Source: Frankia sp. AgB32 (GTDB taxonomy: Bacteria > Actinomycetota > Actinomycetes > Frankiales > Frankiaceae). Taken from it: a stretch of DNA of 51,359 nucleotides. The stretch spans positions 1-51,359 of the forward strand of contig NZ_JALKFX010000008.1 of assembly GCF_023243045.1 (NCBI RefSeq), written 5' to 3'. Of the stretch, positions 39,723-48,459 are shown in pieces. Under the pieces are notes generated by a model, which was not told the DNA's origin, made no database searches, and worked only from the letters and a program-made list of their open reading frames with translations. The translations under genes and the position numbers were made by a program. Position 1 is the stretch's first letter; the number at the start of each line of letters is the position of its first letter.

Positions 39723-40796
39723 TCAGGTGCGGTCCGAGCTGAAGCGGACCGCACCGGCGGCGAGCACCGCGCCGGGGAACACCCGCGCGCCGGCGCGCAG
39801 CTCGTTGCCCCGCTCGACGACGGCGCCGTCGCCGATCACCACCCCGTCGAGCACGACGCCCGCGCCGATGACCGCCCCGCGGCCGATGACGCTGTCGCGG
39901 ACGGTGGCTCCCGCCTCCACCACGGCGTCATCGAAGATCACTGCGCCGTCCACCTCCGCGCCGGTGCCCACGCGGGCCCGGGCGCCGACGGTGGCGCCGC
40001 CGCCGACCTTGGCGTCGGGGGCGACCTGGGCGCCGGAGAGCACCAGGCAGTCCCCGACCGGGCCCGGCAGCGCCGAGGAGGCCATCCGCCCGGTCACCAG
40101 GTCCCGGCTGCCCTGGACGAACGCGGCAGGCGTGCCGAGGTCGAGCCAGTAGGTGCTGTCGGGGAAGCCGAGGACCGGCGTGCCCGCGGCGAGCAGCGCG
40201 GGGAAGGTCTCCCGTTCGACCGACACCGGCCGACCGGTCGGAATCGTGTCGATCACAGAGCGGCGGAACACGTAGCAACCGGCATTGATCAGGTTCGTGG
40301 GCGGGTCGGGCGTCTTCTCGAGGAAGGCGGTGACGCGACCGTCGTCGTCAACCGGGACCACACCGAACGCCCGCGGATCCTCCACCTGGGTCAGGTGCAG
40401 GGTCACGGCCGCCTCGGCCTCCCGGTGGCGCCGGATGAGCGCCTGGATGTCCAGGCCGGACAGAATGTCGCCGTTGAAGATCACCACAGGGTCGTCGGCA
40501 TCGCCGCGCAGCCGCCCGGCGACGTTGCGAATCGCGCCACCGGTGCCCAACGGCTCCGTCTCCGTGACGTACTCCAGCTCCAGGCCGTGTGCCGAGCCGT
40601 CCCCGAAGTACTCCTCGAAGACCTCCGCCCGGTACGACGTCGCGAGGACCACCCGACCGATTCCCGCGTCCCGCGCCCGGGCAAGCATGTGCGCCGTGAC
40701 CGGCACCCCCGCGACGGGCAACATCGGCTTGGGCGCCGACATCGTGAGTGGTCGTAGACGGGTCCCCTGACCGCCGACAAGCATCACTGCGTCCAT
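39723..40796 (-). CDS. Mannose-1-phosphate guanylyltransferase-like nucleotidyltransferase
   Basis: It makes GDP-mannose from mannose-1-phosphate and GTP. The 357-residue protein has 'LVGGQGTRLRPLT' (residues 6-18), K23 in 'APKPMLPV', the metal-binding 'FNGDI' (D110), 'LINAGCYVF' and a C-terminal left-handed beta-helix of hexapeptide repeats (about 250-345). The layout and the position next to wbbL match Rv3264c of M. tuberculosis (recalled). The start ATG at 40796 fits homology. With manB and manA in this window it completes the GDP-mannose route. A sugar other than mannose cannot be excluded from sequence. Confidence 0.9.
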   Translation of the reverse strand: MDAVMLVGGQGTRLRPLTMSAPKPMLPVAGVPVTAHMLARARDAGIGRVVLATSYRAEVFEEYFGDGSAHGLELEYVTETEPLGTGGAIRNVAGRLRGDADDPVVIFNGDILSGLDIQALIRRHREAEAAVTLHLTQVEDPRAFGVVPVDDDGRVTAFLEKTPDPPTNLINAGCYVFRRSVIDTIPTGRPVSVERETFPALLAAGTPVLGFPDSTYWLDLGTPAAFVQGSRDLVTGRMASSALPGPVGDCLVLSGAQVAPDAKVGGGATVGARARVGTGAEVDGAVIFDDAVVEAGATVRDSVIGRGAVIGAGVVLDGVVIGDGAVVERGNELRAGARVFPGAVLAAGAVRFSSDRT

Positions 40797-41065
40797 GCAG
40801 CGCAGTGTCGCAGAACACGGGGTAGCCCCTGAAGACGGATGGGTCACGGGACCACTGACCGAACGGGCCGCCATGAAGCCGACACGCTTCGTGGACCACA
40901 CGACACCCGTCCCACCAGGCACCTCACGCGGGCTGGTCACGACCTGCCTGTTTTGTCACAGCGTCGCCGCGGACGGCGAAATTCCGTCGCGGCTCGCCGC
41001 CGCCGAGCAACGAGGGCGACGACACCCTCCCGGGACCACGCCCGGCCGGTGGCCAGCGCCGCGGT

Positions 41066-41986
41066 TCAGGCGCCGGGGGTGGCGTCGCGCGGCGGAAGCA
41101 GCACCGCGGACCGCGTCGCCCGCGCCCCGGCGCTGTCCTTCGCGAAGGCGAGGGCGAGCAGCAGCCGGGCTGTCAGGCCCACGCCGAGCGCCAGCCGCAG
41201 CGGGGCCCGGGCCGTCCCCGGGTACTGCCGGGACAGGTAGCGGAACATGCTGCGGTGGTGGGCGATCACCATCCGCCGGGAGGACCGCTTCGTCGAGTGG
41301 CCGCCGAGGTGCTCGACCACGGCGGTCGGGACGTACACCGACCGCCAGGACGCGAGCCCCAGTCGCCGGCCCAGGTCCACGTCCTCCATGAACATGAAGT
41401 ACGACTCGTCGAAGCCGCCGACCGCCGTGAACGCCTCCCGGCGCACCAGCTGGCACGAGCCGGACAGCCACCCGGCGGTCGTCTCCCGCGGGGCACCCCG
41501 CTCCCGCCGGTAGGAGGCCGTCCACGGATTCGTCGGCCAGCACCAGCCGAACAGCGCGTGGCCGATGCCGCGGCCCAGCGACGGCAGGTCGCGCGCCGAC
41601 GGGTAGAGGGCGCCGTCCGGGTTCGTGATGCCGGGGCCGAACGCGCCCGCGCCCGGCCAGCGGTCCGCCGCGACGATCAGTTCGTCGAGCGCGCCCGGGG
41701 AGAAGGCGATGTCGGCGTTGGACACCACCAGCCACGGCGCTCGCGCACCGGCGGCGCCACGGTTGACGGCGCTGCCATAGCCGAGGTTACGGCCGGGGCG
41801 GAGCAGCTCGGCCTCCGGGCGCCGGGACACGGCGGCGGTCCCCGGGTCGAGCCGGGGCGAGTTGTCGACGACGACGACCTCGTAAGGCCGGGTCGTCGCC
41901 TTGGCCAACGAGTCGAGGAAGGCGCCGATGATCTCGCCGGACCGGAAGGTCACCACGATGACCCGGATCTCCGGTTCCACACCCAT
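41066..41986 (-). CDS. wbbL: WbbL-type rhamnosyltransferase (GT2)
   Basis: In mycobacteria WbbL adds rhamnose to GlcNAc-decaprenyl diphosphate, the linker of arabinogalactan to peptidoglycan. The 306-residue GT-A protein has 'RVIVVTFRSGEIIGAFLDSL', 'EVVVVDNSPRLDPGT', the DxD-like 'SNADIAF', 'GFDESYFMFMEDVDLGRRLG' and a C-terminal basic segment. ATG 41986 is chosen for the GGGCGAG upstream; GTG 42007 is the alternative. Its place after the guanylyltransferase supports the WbbL reading, but in Frankia-like organisms the product could be another glycan. A 269-base gap without a gene precedes the guanylyltransferase start. Confidence 0.85.
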   Translation of the reverse strand: MGVEPEIRVIVVTFRSGEIIGAFLDSLAKATTRPYEVVVVDNSPRLDPGTAAVSRRPEAELLRPGRNLGYGSAVNRGAAGARAPWLVVSNADIAFSPGALDELIVAADRWPGAGAFGPGITNPDGALYPSARDLPSLGRGIGHALFGWCWPTNPWTASYRRERGAPRETTAGWLSGSCQLVRREAFTAVGGFDESYFMFMEDVDLGRRLGLASWRSVYVPTAVVEHLGGHSTKRSSRRMVIAHHRSMFRYLSRQYPGTARAPLRLALGVGLTARLLLALAFAKDSAGARATRSAVLLPPRDATPGA

Positions 41987-42191
41987 GTTCTCGCCCGCCC
42001 GTCTCACCCGACCCGCCCCGCCCGGGGACGCACGCCACGGCTGGCGGCGGCACGATCTCGCCGGCCGCCGATTCCACGCCCCGCACCGTCGCGGTGACGG
42101 CGCGCGGGTACCAGACAGACCGTAGCGCGGCCTTTGCGGCGATCGTCACCCTGGGTCCCGCCCGGACGAACCGCGGCCCGCCTGGCGCCGT

Positions 42192-43322
42192 TCAGCGCTC
42201 GGCGACCGCCCGCGCGTAGCTCGCCAGGTGCGCCTCGGCGCTCGCCGCCCAGGTGAACTCCCGGGCGCGGGCGAGCCCGGCCTCTCCGAGAACCGCACGC
42301 CGGTCGGCGTCGTCGAGCAGGGCACCCATCACCCGGGCGATCGAGTCCGAGTCGGGCTGGGTGTAGGCGACGGCGTCTCCGCCGACCTCGGGCAGGGACA
42401 GCCGCGGCGTGGTCAGCACCGGGGCGCCGCAGGCCATCGCCTCCAGCACCGGCAGGCCGAAGCCCTCGCCGTGCGACGGGTAGGCGACGAGCGTCGCCCC
42501 GCCGAGGTAGCCCGGCAGGTCGGAGAACCGCAGGTAACCCGGCCGGATGACGCGCAGGTGGCTCGGCACGGAGGCGACCGCCGCGTCGACGTCGTCGTCC
42601 CACCCGGAGCCGCCGGCCAGCACGAGCGCGGGCGGCTCGTCGCGCCAGTGCACCGCCTCCGCCCAGCCCCGGATCAGGCTCGGCACGTTCTTGCGCGGCT
42701 CCAGCATCCCGAGGAACGCGATGTAGTTCGAGTCGCCGAGGCCGAGGCGCCGCCGCACCCGCAGCTTGTCGTCCTCGGTGGGCCGGTGGAAGGTCGACGT
42801 GTCGACGCCGTGGTAGGCGACGTCGGTCGTCGTCGACTCCGCGTCGAGCACGCGAACGAGCTCGTCGCGGGTGGCCTTCGACGGCACGATGATGCGGGCG
42901 GCTCGGCGCACCGCCGTCCGCATCGCGGAGCGGAAGAACGTCCCCTTCACCGCCGTGTGCATATCCGGCTCGGTAAAGAAGGTAACGTCATGAATTGTCA
43001 CGCACACGGGCTGCTGCGCCCGCAGCGGCATCGTGTAGTGCGGTGAATGAATGACGGCGGCATTGACCTGTTCCGCGACCAGCGGCAGGCCGGTCTGCTC
43101 CCACGCCAGCCGCGCGGGCCGGTGGGCGATGGCCGCCGGCCCGGACAGAACGGTGGCATGCGGAGCCATTCGGCTGTAGCGTTCCTCGTCCGACCGTTGG
43201 CAGACGAGCGCCATGTCAGCACCGGCCGCGCCCAGCGCCGCGACCAGCCCGTCGACATAACGCCCTACGCCACCACGGTCCGCCGGGACCGAAGTCGCGT
43301 CGACGAGCACCCGGGGTCCCAC
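42192..43322 (-). CDS. Glycosyltransferase family 4 (GT-B)
   Basis: A 376-residue GT-B transferase. It shows 'VDATSVPADRGGVGRYVDGL' (acceptor-side glycine loop), 'HSPHYTMPL', 'FLGMLEPRKNVPSLIRGWAE' and the sugar-nucleotide site 'YPSHGEGFGLPVLEAMACGA' with its EGFGLPxLE signature. It uses an NDP-sugar, possibly GDP-mannose given the neighbours, but the specificity cannot be read. AAGGAG six bases before GTG gives a strong start. It follows the next glycosyltransferase by 82 bases on the same strand. Confidence 0.92.
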   Translation of the reverse strand: MGPRVLVDATSVPADRGGVGRYVDGLVAALGAAGADMALVCQRSDEERYSRMAPHATVLSGPAAIAHRPARLAWEQTGLPLVAEQVNAAVIHSPHYTMPLRAQQPVCVTIHDVTFFTEPDMHTAVKGTFFRSAMRTAVRRAARIIVPSKATRDELVRVLDAESTTTDVAYHGVDTSTFHRPTEDDKLRVRRRLGLGDSNYIAFLGMLEPRKNVPSLIRGWAEAVHWRDEPPALVLAGGSGWDDDVDAAVASVPSHLRVIRPGYLRFSDLPGYLGGATLVAYPSHGEGFGLPVLEAMACGAPVLTTPRLSLPEVGGDAVAYTQPDSDSIARVMGALLDDADRRAVLGEAGLARAREFTWAASAEAHLASYARAVAER

Positions 43323-43404
43323 GGCGCTCCTTCCCTGACGCGCCACCCCGGCAGGGGTGGCTGATCGCTTCACGGTGACCGCTTGCTTCTCAACGGGGGC
43401 AACA

Positions 43405-44754
43405 CTACGCCCGCCCGTCGTCGGCGACGGACACGGCAGGGGAACCGTTGACTCGACGGTAGAGCGCCCACGTCGCCTCCGCTGCCGCATTCCAGGTAAA
43501 TGCCCGGGCGCGGGCCAGTCCGGCAGCCGACAGGTGGGCCCGCAGTCCCGGATCGCCGACGATCCTGGCCACCGCCGCCGCCAGGGCCCCGTCGTCCCCC
43601 ACCCCGACCACCAGCGCGGCCTGGCCAGCGACCTCCACCAGCGCCGGAGCATCGGACACCACCACCGGCACCCCATGCGCCATCGCCTCGACGACGGGCA
43701 GGCCGAAGCCCTCGGACCGGCTCGGCGCGAGCAGCACCGCCGCCCGCGAAAGCACGACCGCGAGATCCTCGTCACTGATTCGCCCAAGAGTGCGGACCCG
43801 CCCCGGGTCCAGGCCATGACGGGCCGCCGCGGCGCCCACGTCCAGCCCACCCCAGCCGGCGGCGCCGACGTGAACCAGGGGCAGACCCGGATCGTCCGGC
43901 CGGCGCAGCGCGGCCAGGGCCGTCTCCAGCCCCTTGCGCGGTTCCAGGGTGGCGAGGGTCAGCAGGTAGCCACCGGGCGGCGGCAGGCCCAGCCGGGCGG
44001 CCCGGGCGTCGGCGTCCCGCGGCACCCGCACGACCGCCTCCGCCACACCCTCCCCGATCGCGTGCAGCCGATGCGGCGGGATCGGCAGATGACGGGCAAC
44101 CTCGGCGGCGACCGCGAGGGTCGGCACGATCACCGCGTCGGCGTGGCGGACCGCGCGCTCGCCCATCTGGCGATGCCAGCGGGCCCCGTGCGGGGTGAGC
44201 GTCTCCGGATGCGTCCAGGGCACCGCGTCGTGGATCGTGACGACCAGCCTGGGCCGGGGACGGCGCCGGTCCAGGGCGCCGGCCAGGGCCGGGGTGACGG
44301 TCGCGCCGAACCAGGTGGCCAGCGGCGGGCGGGCGGAACGTCCGGCCGGCGTCGCGCCGGGGGCGCCGGCGCGGCCGGAACCAGCCGGGCCGCCGGGACG
44401 CCCGGATCCCCCGCGCAGCTTCTCGATCACCGTCTCGGTCAGCGCACCGGTGGTTCCCCCGGCGGGCGGGAGCAGCAGGGTCGGCGCGTGGATGACGTCG
44501 ACACCGGTCGGAGCCGGGCCGACACCCCGCGACCAGGCGGCTGCCAGCGAGCGGCGCGGCAGCGCGAGACGCATCGGGCCGAGCACACCGGGCAGGGCCG
44601 CGGTCTCGAAGCGGCGGTGCGCGGCGCACCAGCCGGCGACCGAGTCACCTGGTTCGGCCTGACGGGCGAGCGCAGCCGCGAGCTCGGCGCTGTACCGGCC
44701 GGTTCCGCCTGGAACCGGCGCGAGCAGCTGCTCGACGAGGAAGCCCACACGCAC
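43405..44754 (-). CDS. Glycosyltransferase family 4 (GT-B) with inserted linker
   Basis: A 449-residue GT-B protein, a paralogue of the gene downstream. Shared features are 'VGFLVEQLLAPVPGGTGRYS', 'HDAVPWTHPETLTPHGARW', 'TLATLEPRKGLETALAAL' and 'APSRSEGFGLPVVEAMAHGV'. An insertion of about 50 residues rich in Gly, Pro, Ala and Arg ('GGSGRPGGPAGSGRAGAPGA' onward) lies around residues 115-165, inside the acceptor domain. The GTG start is moderately supported (GGGGAGA about 9 bases upstream). It probably works on the same glycan as its neighbour. Confidence 0.9.
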   Translation of the reverse strand: MRVGFLVEQLLAPVPGGTGRYSAELAAALARQAEPGDSVAGWCAAHRRFETAALPGVLGPMRLALPRRSLAAAWSRGVGPAPTGVDVIHAPTLLLPPAGGTTGALTETVIEKLRGGSGRPGGPAGSGRAGAPGATPAGRSARPPLATWFGATVTPALAGALDRRRPRPRLVVTIHDAVPWTHPETLTPHGARWHRQMGERAVRHADAVIVPTLAVAAEVARHLPIPPHRLHAIGEGVAEAVVRVPRDADARAARLGLPPPGGYLLTLATLEPRKGLETALAALRRPDDPGLPLVHVGAAGWGGLDVGAAAARHGLDPGRVRTLGRISDEDLAVVLSRAAVLLAPSRSEGFGLPVVEAMAHGVPVVVSDAPALVEVAGQAALVVGVGDDGALAAAVARIVGDPGLRAHLSAAGLARARAFTWNAAAEATWALYRRVNGSPAVSVADDGRA

Positions 44755-44850
44755 AGTTCACAGTCTCCCCCCGCGGTCGGACAGTGTCGGTGCGGGGTGT
44801 CGTTCGGCACCCACCGAGGTGCCGGTTCGACGGACCGTCAGCGGCGCCGC

Positions 44851-45132
44851 TCAGCGCCGCGTGGACCGCACGGCGGCGAGAACCATCACCAGACAGCACA
44901 GGCCGCCGATGAGGTACCCCTCCCAGCGCTGGCCACCCGCCGCGGCGGCACCGGCGGCGGCGCCGAAGACGATCAGCCCGAAGAACAGCACCGTCAGCAG
45001 CACGGCCAGGGCCCGCTGGGCGAGCCGGGACGACGGTGGTGGCGGCGGGCCGGTGCGGGGCGGCAGCGGCTGGCGGCTCGGCGGTGTCCGGCGGGGGCCG
45101 CCGGCCGGCCGGTCGGGACGGGAGGCGCCCAT
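44851..45132 (-). CDS. Small two-helix membrane protein
   Basis: A 93-residue protein with a Pro/Arg-rich N-terminus (1-38) and two membrane helices (about 40-62 and 70-88), ending in 'VRSTRR'. I do not recognise a family. It starts six bases after the methyltransferase stop on the same strand, with GAGGG close to the ATG, so it is probably cotranscribed with that gene. A role in anchoring or scaffolding the glycan enzymes is possible but unsupported. Confidence 0.65.
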   Translation of the reverse strand: MGASRPDRPAGGPRRTPPSRQPLPPRTGPPPPPSSRLAQRALAVLLTVLFFGLIVFGAAAGAAAAGGQRWEGYLIGGLCCLVMVLAAVRSTRR

Positions 45133-45138
45133 CGGCCC

Positions 45139-45852
45139 TCAGCTCGCCCGCTTGCGGGCGTGGGTCAGCACGACGCTGCCCGCGCTGTCCGGCGCCCGCC
45201 GGTCGGCGAGGGCGATCGCCGGGGAGAGCACCGCGGCCGCGTTCCAGCCGGCCCGCCCGCCCTTGGCGGACAGGGCCAGGTAGAGCCGCTCCGCCCGCTC
45301 ACTGCGGAACATGTACGTCTGCCGGACGACGTCCAGCCCGGCGTCGTCGAGCAGCCCGGCGAGCCGGTCGCCCGGGTAGGTCTGCTTGACGTGGTAGCGC
45401 TCGCGGTGCCGGTCGAACAGGTCCGGCCAGTTGGACGCCTTCGTCAGCGCGTCCGCGGACATCACGAGGTCGCCGCCGGGCCGCAGCACCCTGGCCATCT
45501 CCGCCAGGGCGGCCGGGCCGTCGTCGAAGTGCTCGATGGCGCAGACCGACATCACCACGTCGAAGGAGGCGTCGGCGAAGGGCAGCGCGAGCGCGTCGCC
45601 CTCGACCAGGCCGGGATGGCCCCGCAGGCGCCTGCCGAACTCCAGCTTGTGCCGGGCGAGATCGAGGCAGACGGCGCGGGCGCCGCGGCGCACCGCCTGG
45701 CCGGCCCAGTAGCCGTCGCCACCGGCCACGTCCAGCAGGGTGCGGCCGGTCAGCTCCCCCGCCCAGTTCAGCAGGGTGCCGACCTCACGGCGGCGCATCA
45801 CATGGACCTGATGGCCCACAAAGGCGAGGGCGTCGTCACGTACGGGGCTCAA
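45139..45852 (-). CDS. SAM-dependent methyltransferase (class I)
   Basis: A 237-residue Rossmann-fold methyltransferase. Motif I is 'LLDVAGGDGYWAGQAVRRGA' (about 39-58), a motif II-like acidic strand is 'AVCLDLARHKLEF', and the post-motif is 'LPFADASFDVVMSVCAIEHF'. It resembles the UbiE/Methyltransf_11 group. Its place in the glycan cluster suggests methylation of a sugar or lipid carrier. The start is probably TTG at 45852, with GAGAGG about 8 bases upstream. The 116-base gap upstream is A/T-richer and has TATATC on its strand, perhaps part of a promoter. Confidence 0.87.
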   Translation of the reverse strand: MSPVRDDALAFVGHQVHVMRRREVGTLLNWAGELTGRTLLDVAGGDGYWAGQAVRRGARAVCLDLARHKLEFGRRLRGHPGLVEGDALALPFADASFDVVMSVCAIEHFDDGPAALAEMARVLRPGGDLVMSADALTKASNWPDLFDRHRERYHVKQTYPGDRLAGLLDDAGLDVVRQTYMFRSERAERLYLALSAKGGRAGWNAAAVLSPAIALADRRAPDSAGSVVLTHARKRAS

Positions 45853-45968
45853 CAGTCCGCCTCTCGCTCCAGCCGTCGTCGACCGGTCAGTCTGCCCGTG
45901 GCCTGGGCCGGGCCGATACCAGGACCCACCAGATATACATCAAGCGACCATCGTTGAACGGAAAGTAG

Positions 45969-47174
45969 CTACCTGGGTGCGGTCGTGCCCCGGTCGCCGG
46001 CGAGGGCGGAAAGTGTCGCGTCGAGATAAAGCTCCCAGGCCGCCGGCACGTCCGGCGGGACGACCTTGGCCCGCAGGTCGGCCAGCACGCCCGGTTCGTA
46101 GAGCCGGCGCAGGGCGGCGGCGAGCGCGTCGGCGTCGTCCGGCGGCACCAGCAGCCCGTCCACCCCGTCGCGGACGGAGCCGGCGAGTGTGCCCACGGTC
46201 GTCGCGACCACCGGCAGGCCGTGCAGGCGGGCCAGGTCGACGTTCTGCGACGCCGTCCCCGCCCGGTACGGCAGCACGAGCGCGTCCGCGGCCGCGAACA
46301 GCGCGGGTACGTCGGCGGCGTCCACATAGCCGGCCCGCAGGTCCACCCGGTCGGTCAGGCCGAGCTGCCCGACGAGCCGGACGGTGTCCGCCGTGCCCCC
46401 CCAGAACTCTCCGGCCACGGTGAGGCGGATGTCCGCCGGTCCCCGCGCCAGCGCGGTCAGCAGCACGTCGAGCCCCTTGTAGGGCCGGACCAGGCCGAAG
46501 AACAGCAGGTTGCGGCGGACGTCGCCGCTGGTACCGGCGGGAGTGGCGGTGCCGGCGGGAGTGGCGGTGTCCGCGGCCGCGGCGACAGGTCGTGTGCGCC
46601 GGGTCGGCGAGGACCACAGGTGGGGAGCCATCTCGGCGACGGTGACGGGGGCCGGGGTCAGCCGGGCGGCGAGCCCGGCCTGCGCAGGGGTGTGCACCAG
46701 CACCGCCGACGCCCGGCGCAGCACCGCGCGCACGAGCGGCTCGTCGACCGCCCGCCGCTCGTGCGGAAGCACGTTGTGGCACAGCGCCAGCACCGGCGGT
46801 GCCGACCGACGAGCCCGCCGGCCGGCCCCGGACCCGCGGCCGAGTCCGGCGAGAACCGTCAGGTACGCCGGTGCCTGGATGGGCGTGACGACGACCAGCA
46901 CGACCGCGTCGGCCTCGTGTCGCAGCCGGCGGCCCAGGCGCAGCCAGCCGTCCGGGCGACGCCAGGACAGCGGGTAGCAGGTCGGGGCGAACGGCTCCAT
47001 CTCGGGCTCGGCGACCCGCTGCACACCGGGGTAGAGCCGCGCGGGGTACTGGTCCGACCAGGACTCGATCACCACGGCGTGGCCGCGCCCGGCCAGCCGG
47101 TGGGCGAGCTCGGTGGTGTGCTGGGCGATGCCACCCTTGTAGGGGTGGGTCGGGCCGACGATCGCGACGCGCAT
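45969..47174 (-). CDS. Glycosyltransferase family 4-like (GT-B)
   Basis: A 401-residue GT-B protein: 'MRVAIVGPTHPYKGGIAQHT' at the N-terminus, 'CHNVLPHERRAVDEPLVRAV', 'FFGLVRPYKGLDVLLTALAR', and a donor site 'LPYRAGTASQNVDLARLHGL'. The donor-site glutamate common in GT4 is less obvious here than in the two upstream genes. A Thr/Ala/Pro/Gly stretch with an 18-bp duplication (TPAGTA twice) lies in the hinge between the two domains. Its ATG lies two bases after the neighbouring GT2 stop, so they form an operon. Confidence 0.88.
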   Translation of the reverse strand: MRVAIVGPTHPYKGGIAQHTTELAHRLAGRGHAVVIESWSDQYPARLYPGVQRVAEPEMEPFAPTCYPLSWRRPDGWLRLGRRLRHEADAVVLVVVTPIQAPAYLTVLAGLGRGSGAGRRARRSAPPVLALCHNVLPHERRAVDEPLVRAVLRRASAVLVHTPAQAGLAARLTPAPVTVAEMAPHLWSSPTRRTRPVAAAADTATPAGTATPAGTSGDVRRNLLFFGLVRPYKGLDVLLTALARGPADIRLTVAGEFWGGTADTVRLVGQLGLTDRVDLRAGYVDAADVPALFAAADALVLPYRAGTASQNVDLARLHGLPVVATTVGTLAGSVRDGVDGLLVPPDDADALAAALRRLYEPGVLADLRAKVVPPDVPAAWELYLDATLSALAGDRGTTAPR

Positions 47175-47176
47175 CC

Positions 47177-48160
47177 TCAGGTGTTGCTGCGGGACCGGGC
47201 CACCAGATCGCCGATCAGGGCGAGCACCACGATCTGGAAGCCGACGAGGATGGCGAGCAGGGTCGACGTCGCCACGTGGAAGTCGTAGCGGACCAGGTCG
47301 ACGATCAGCTTGACGAATCCCAGACCCATGATCCACAGGGCGAACGGCATCAGCACCTTGAGCGGATCGAAGTACATGACCATCCGCAGCACCTGCAGGA
47401 TGTAGCGCCGGGCGTCGCGGAAGGGGTGGAACTTCGACGTGCCGGCGCGCTTGGCGTAGTCGATCGGGATGTAGTCGACCGGGTGCTGGTTCGACAGGAA
47501 CGACATCGTGATCGTCGTGACGCAGCTGAACCCGGGCGGCAGCAGCCGCAGGTACGGCAGCGACACCTCCCGCCGGAACGCGCGCAGGCCCGAGTTGAGG
47601 TCCGGGATCTTCATGCCGGACAGCCGCTGGGCGATCATCCTGATCAGCCACTTCGCCGGCACCCGGGCCCACTTGTGGGTGCCCTCCTCGGTGAGTCGGG
47701 CGCCGACGACCTGGTCGACGTCGAGGTTGTCGTCGAGGTGGCGGACGAACTCGGGGATGCGCTCGTTCGGGTAGGTCATGTCGGCGTCGGTCCAGACGAC
47801 GATCTTCCCGCGCGCCTCCTGGGTGCCGATCCGCCGGGCCGTGCCCGAGCCGCCGTTGCGGCGGAACGGCATGATCCGCATCCGCGGGAAGCGGGGCGCG
47901 GCCTCCCGCAGGACGGCCAGTGTGTTGTCGGTCGACTTGTCGTCGATCGCGAGGATCTCGTAGGCGTAGCCGCTCACGTCCATCGCGGCGGTGATGCGCT
48001 CCAGCTCACGCACCACGTGGTCCTGCTCGTTGTAACAGGGCAGCACAATGGTGACATAAGGGACGTCAGGTTTGGCCGCGCCGAGGTCGTCGCCGGCCCC
48101 AGGCTGCGTCGGGGTGCTGTTCCCCGGCTGTTCGGGCTTGTGGATGGCGCTGACACTCAC
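47177..48160 (-). CDS. Family 2 glycosyltransferase, polyprenyl-phosphate type
   Basis: A 327-residue GT2 protein: '[20 protein letters not shown]', '[19 protein letters not shown]', the metal-binding 'WTDADMTYP' (D-A-D), '[11 protein letters not shown]' and two C-terminal membrane helices (about 268-288 and 298-318). This is the layout of polyprenol-phosphate mannose or glucose synthases, which load a lipid-phosphate carrier. The GTG at 48160 is chosen as the start of homology; the frame continues upstream for 45 codons. It heads the operon with the GT4-like gene and faces the acetyltransferase gene. Confidence 0.88.
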   Translation of the reverse strand: MSVSAIHKPEQPGNSTPTQPGAGDDLGAAKPDVPYVTIVLPCYNEQDHVVRELERITAAMDVSGYAYEILAIDDKSTDNTLAVLREAAPRFPRMRIMPFRRNGGSGTARRIGTQEARGKIVVWTDADMTYPNERIPEFVRHLDDNLDVDQVVGARLTEEGTHKWARVPAKWLIRMIAQRLSGMKIPDLNSGLRAFRREVSLPYLRLLPPGFSCVTTITMSFLSNQHPVDYIPIDYAKRAGTSKFHPFRDARRYILQVLRMVMYFDPLKVLMPFALWIMGLGFVKLIVDLVRYDFHVATSTLLAILVGFQIVVLALIGDLVARSRSNT

Positions 48161-48274
48161 GTCGGTGTGGCTCCCGGTTGTCGTTCCCGGCCGTCCGCTA
48201 CCGCGGGCGGGCCGGTGATTGCTGCCTGGCCGAGATCGTCCCCACTCCGATCGCCGGTCCGCGGCGGTGGTCAC

Positions 48275-48309
48275 GTGCCCTGTTGAAGCGGGCAAAGTGC
48301 CCTGTTGAA
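48275..48309. promoter_or_regulatory. 13-bp direct repeat, possible operator
   Basis: GTGCCCTGTTGAA occurs at 48275-48287 and again at 48297-48309, exactly 22 bases apart (two helical turns). It lies between the divergent polyprenyl glycosyltransferase operon and the acetyltransferase gene, a position suited to a regulator acting on either. A TAGAGT lies at 48320. No gene is supportable in this 299-base gap. Confidence 0.5.
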
Positions 48310-48447
48310 ATTGCCGCCCCTAGAGTCGCACGGCTCGGATCGCTGACCGACGACCGGCCCACCGCCCCGCCGAACGCACCGGATCCCGGCCAGGCGGCGG
48401 ACCCCGCGACAGCCGATGCCGGGCACCGACCGGCCCACGGCGGCGCT

Positions 48448-48453
48448 TACTGT
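48448..48453 (+). promoter_or_regulatory. Candidate -10 box for a leaderless acetyltransferase transcript
   Basis: TACTGT fits TANNNT and lies exactly six bases before the GTG of the acetyltransferase gene. No Shine-Dalgarno sequence is visible. Confidence 0.5.
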
Positions 48454-48459
48454 TTGGAC

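Noticed and set aside
43357-45957. 866-codon plus-strand frame across two glycosyltransferase, small membrane protein and methyltransferase genes
   Set aside because: It is antisense to four genes with clear motifs and has a random composition.
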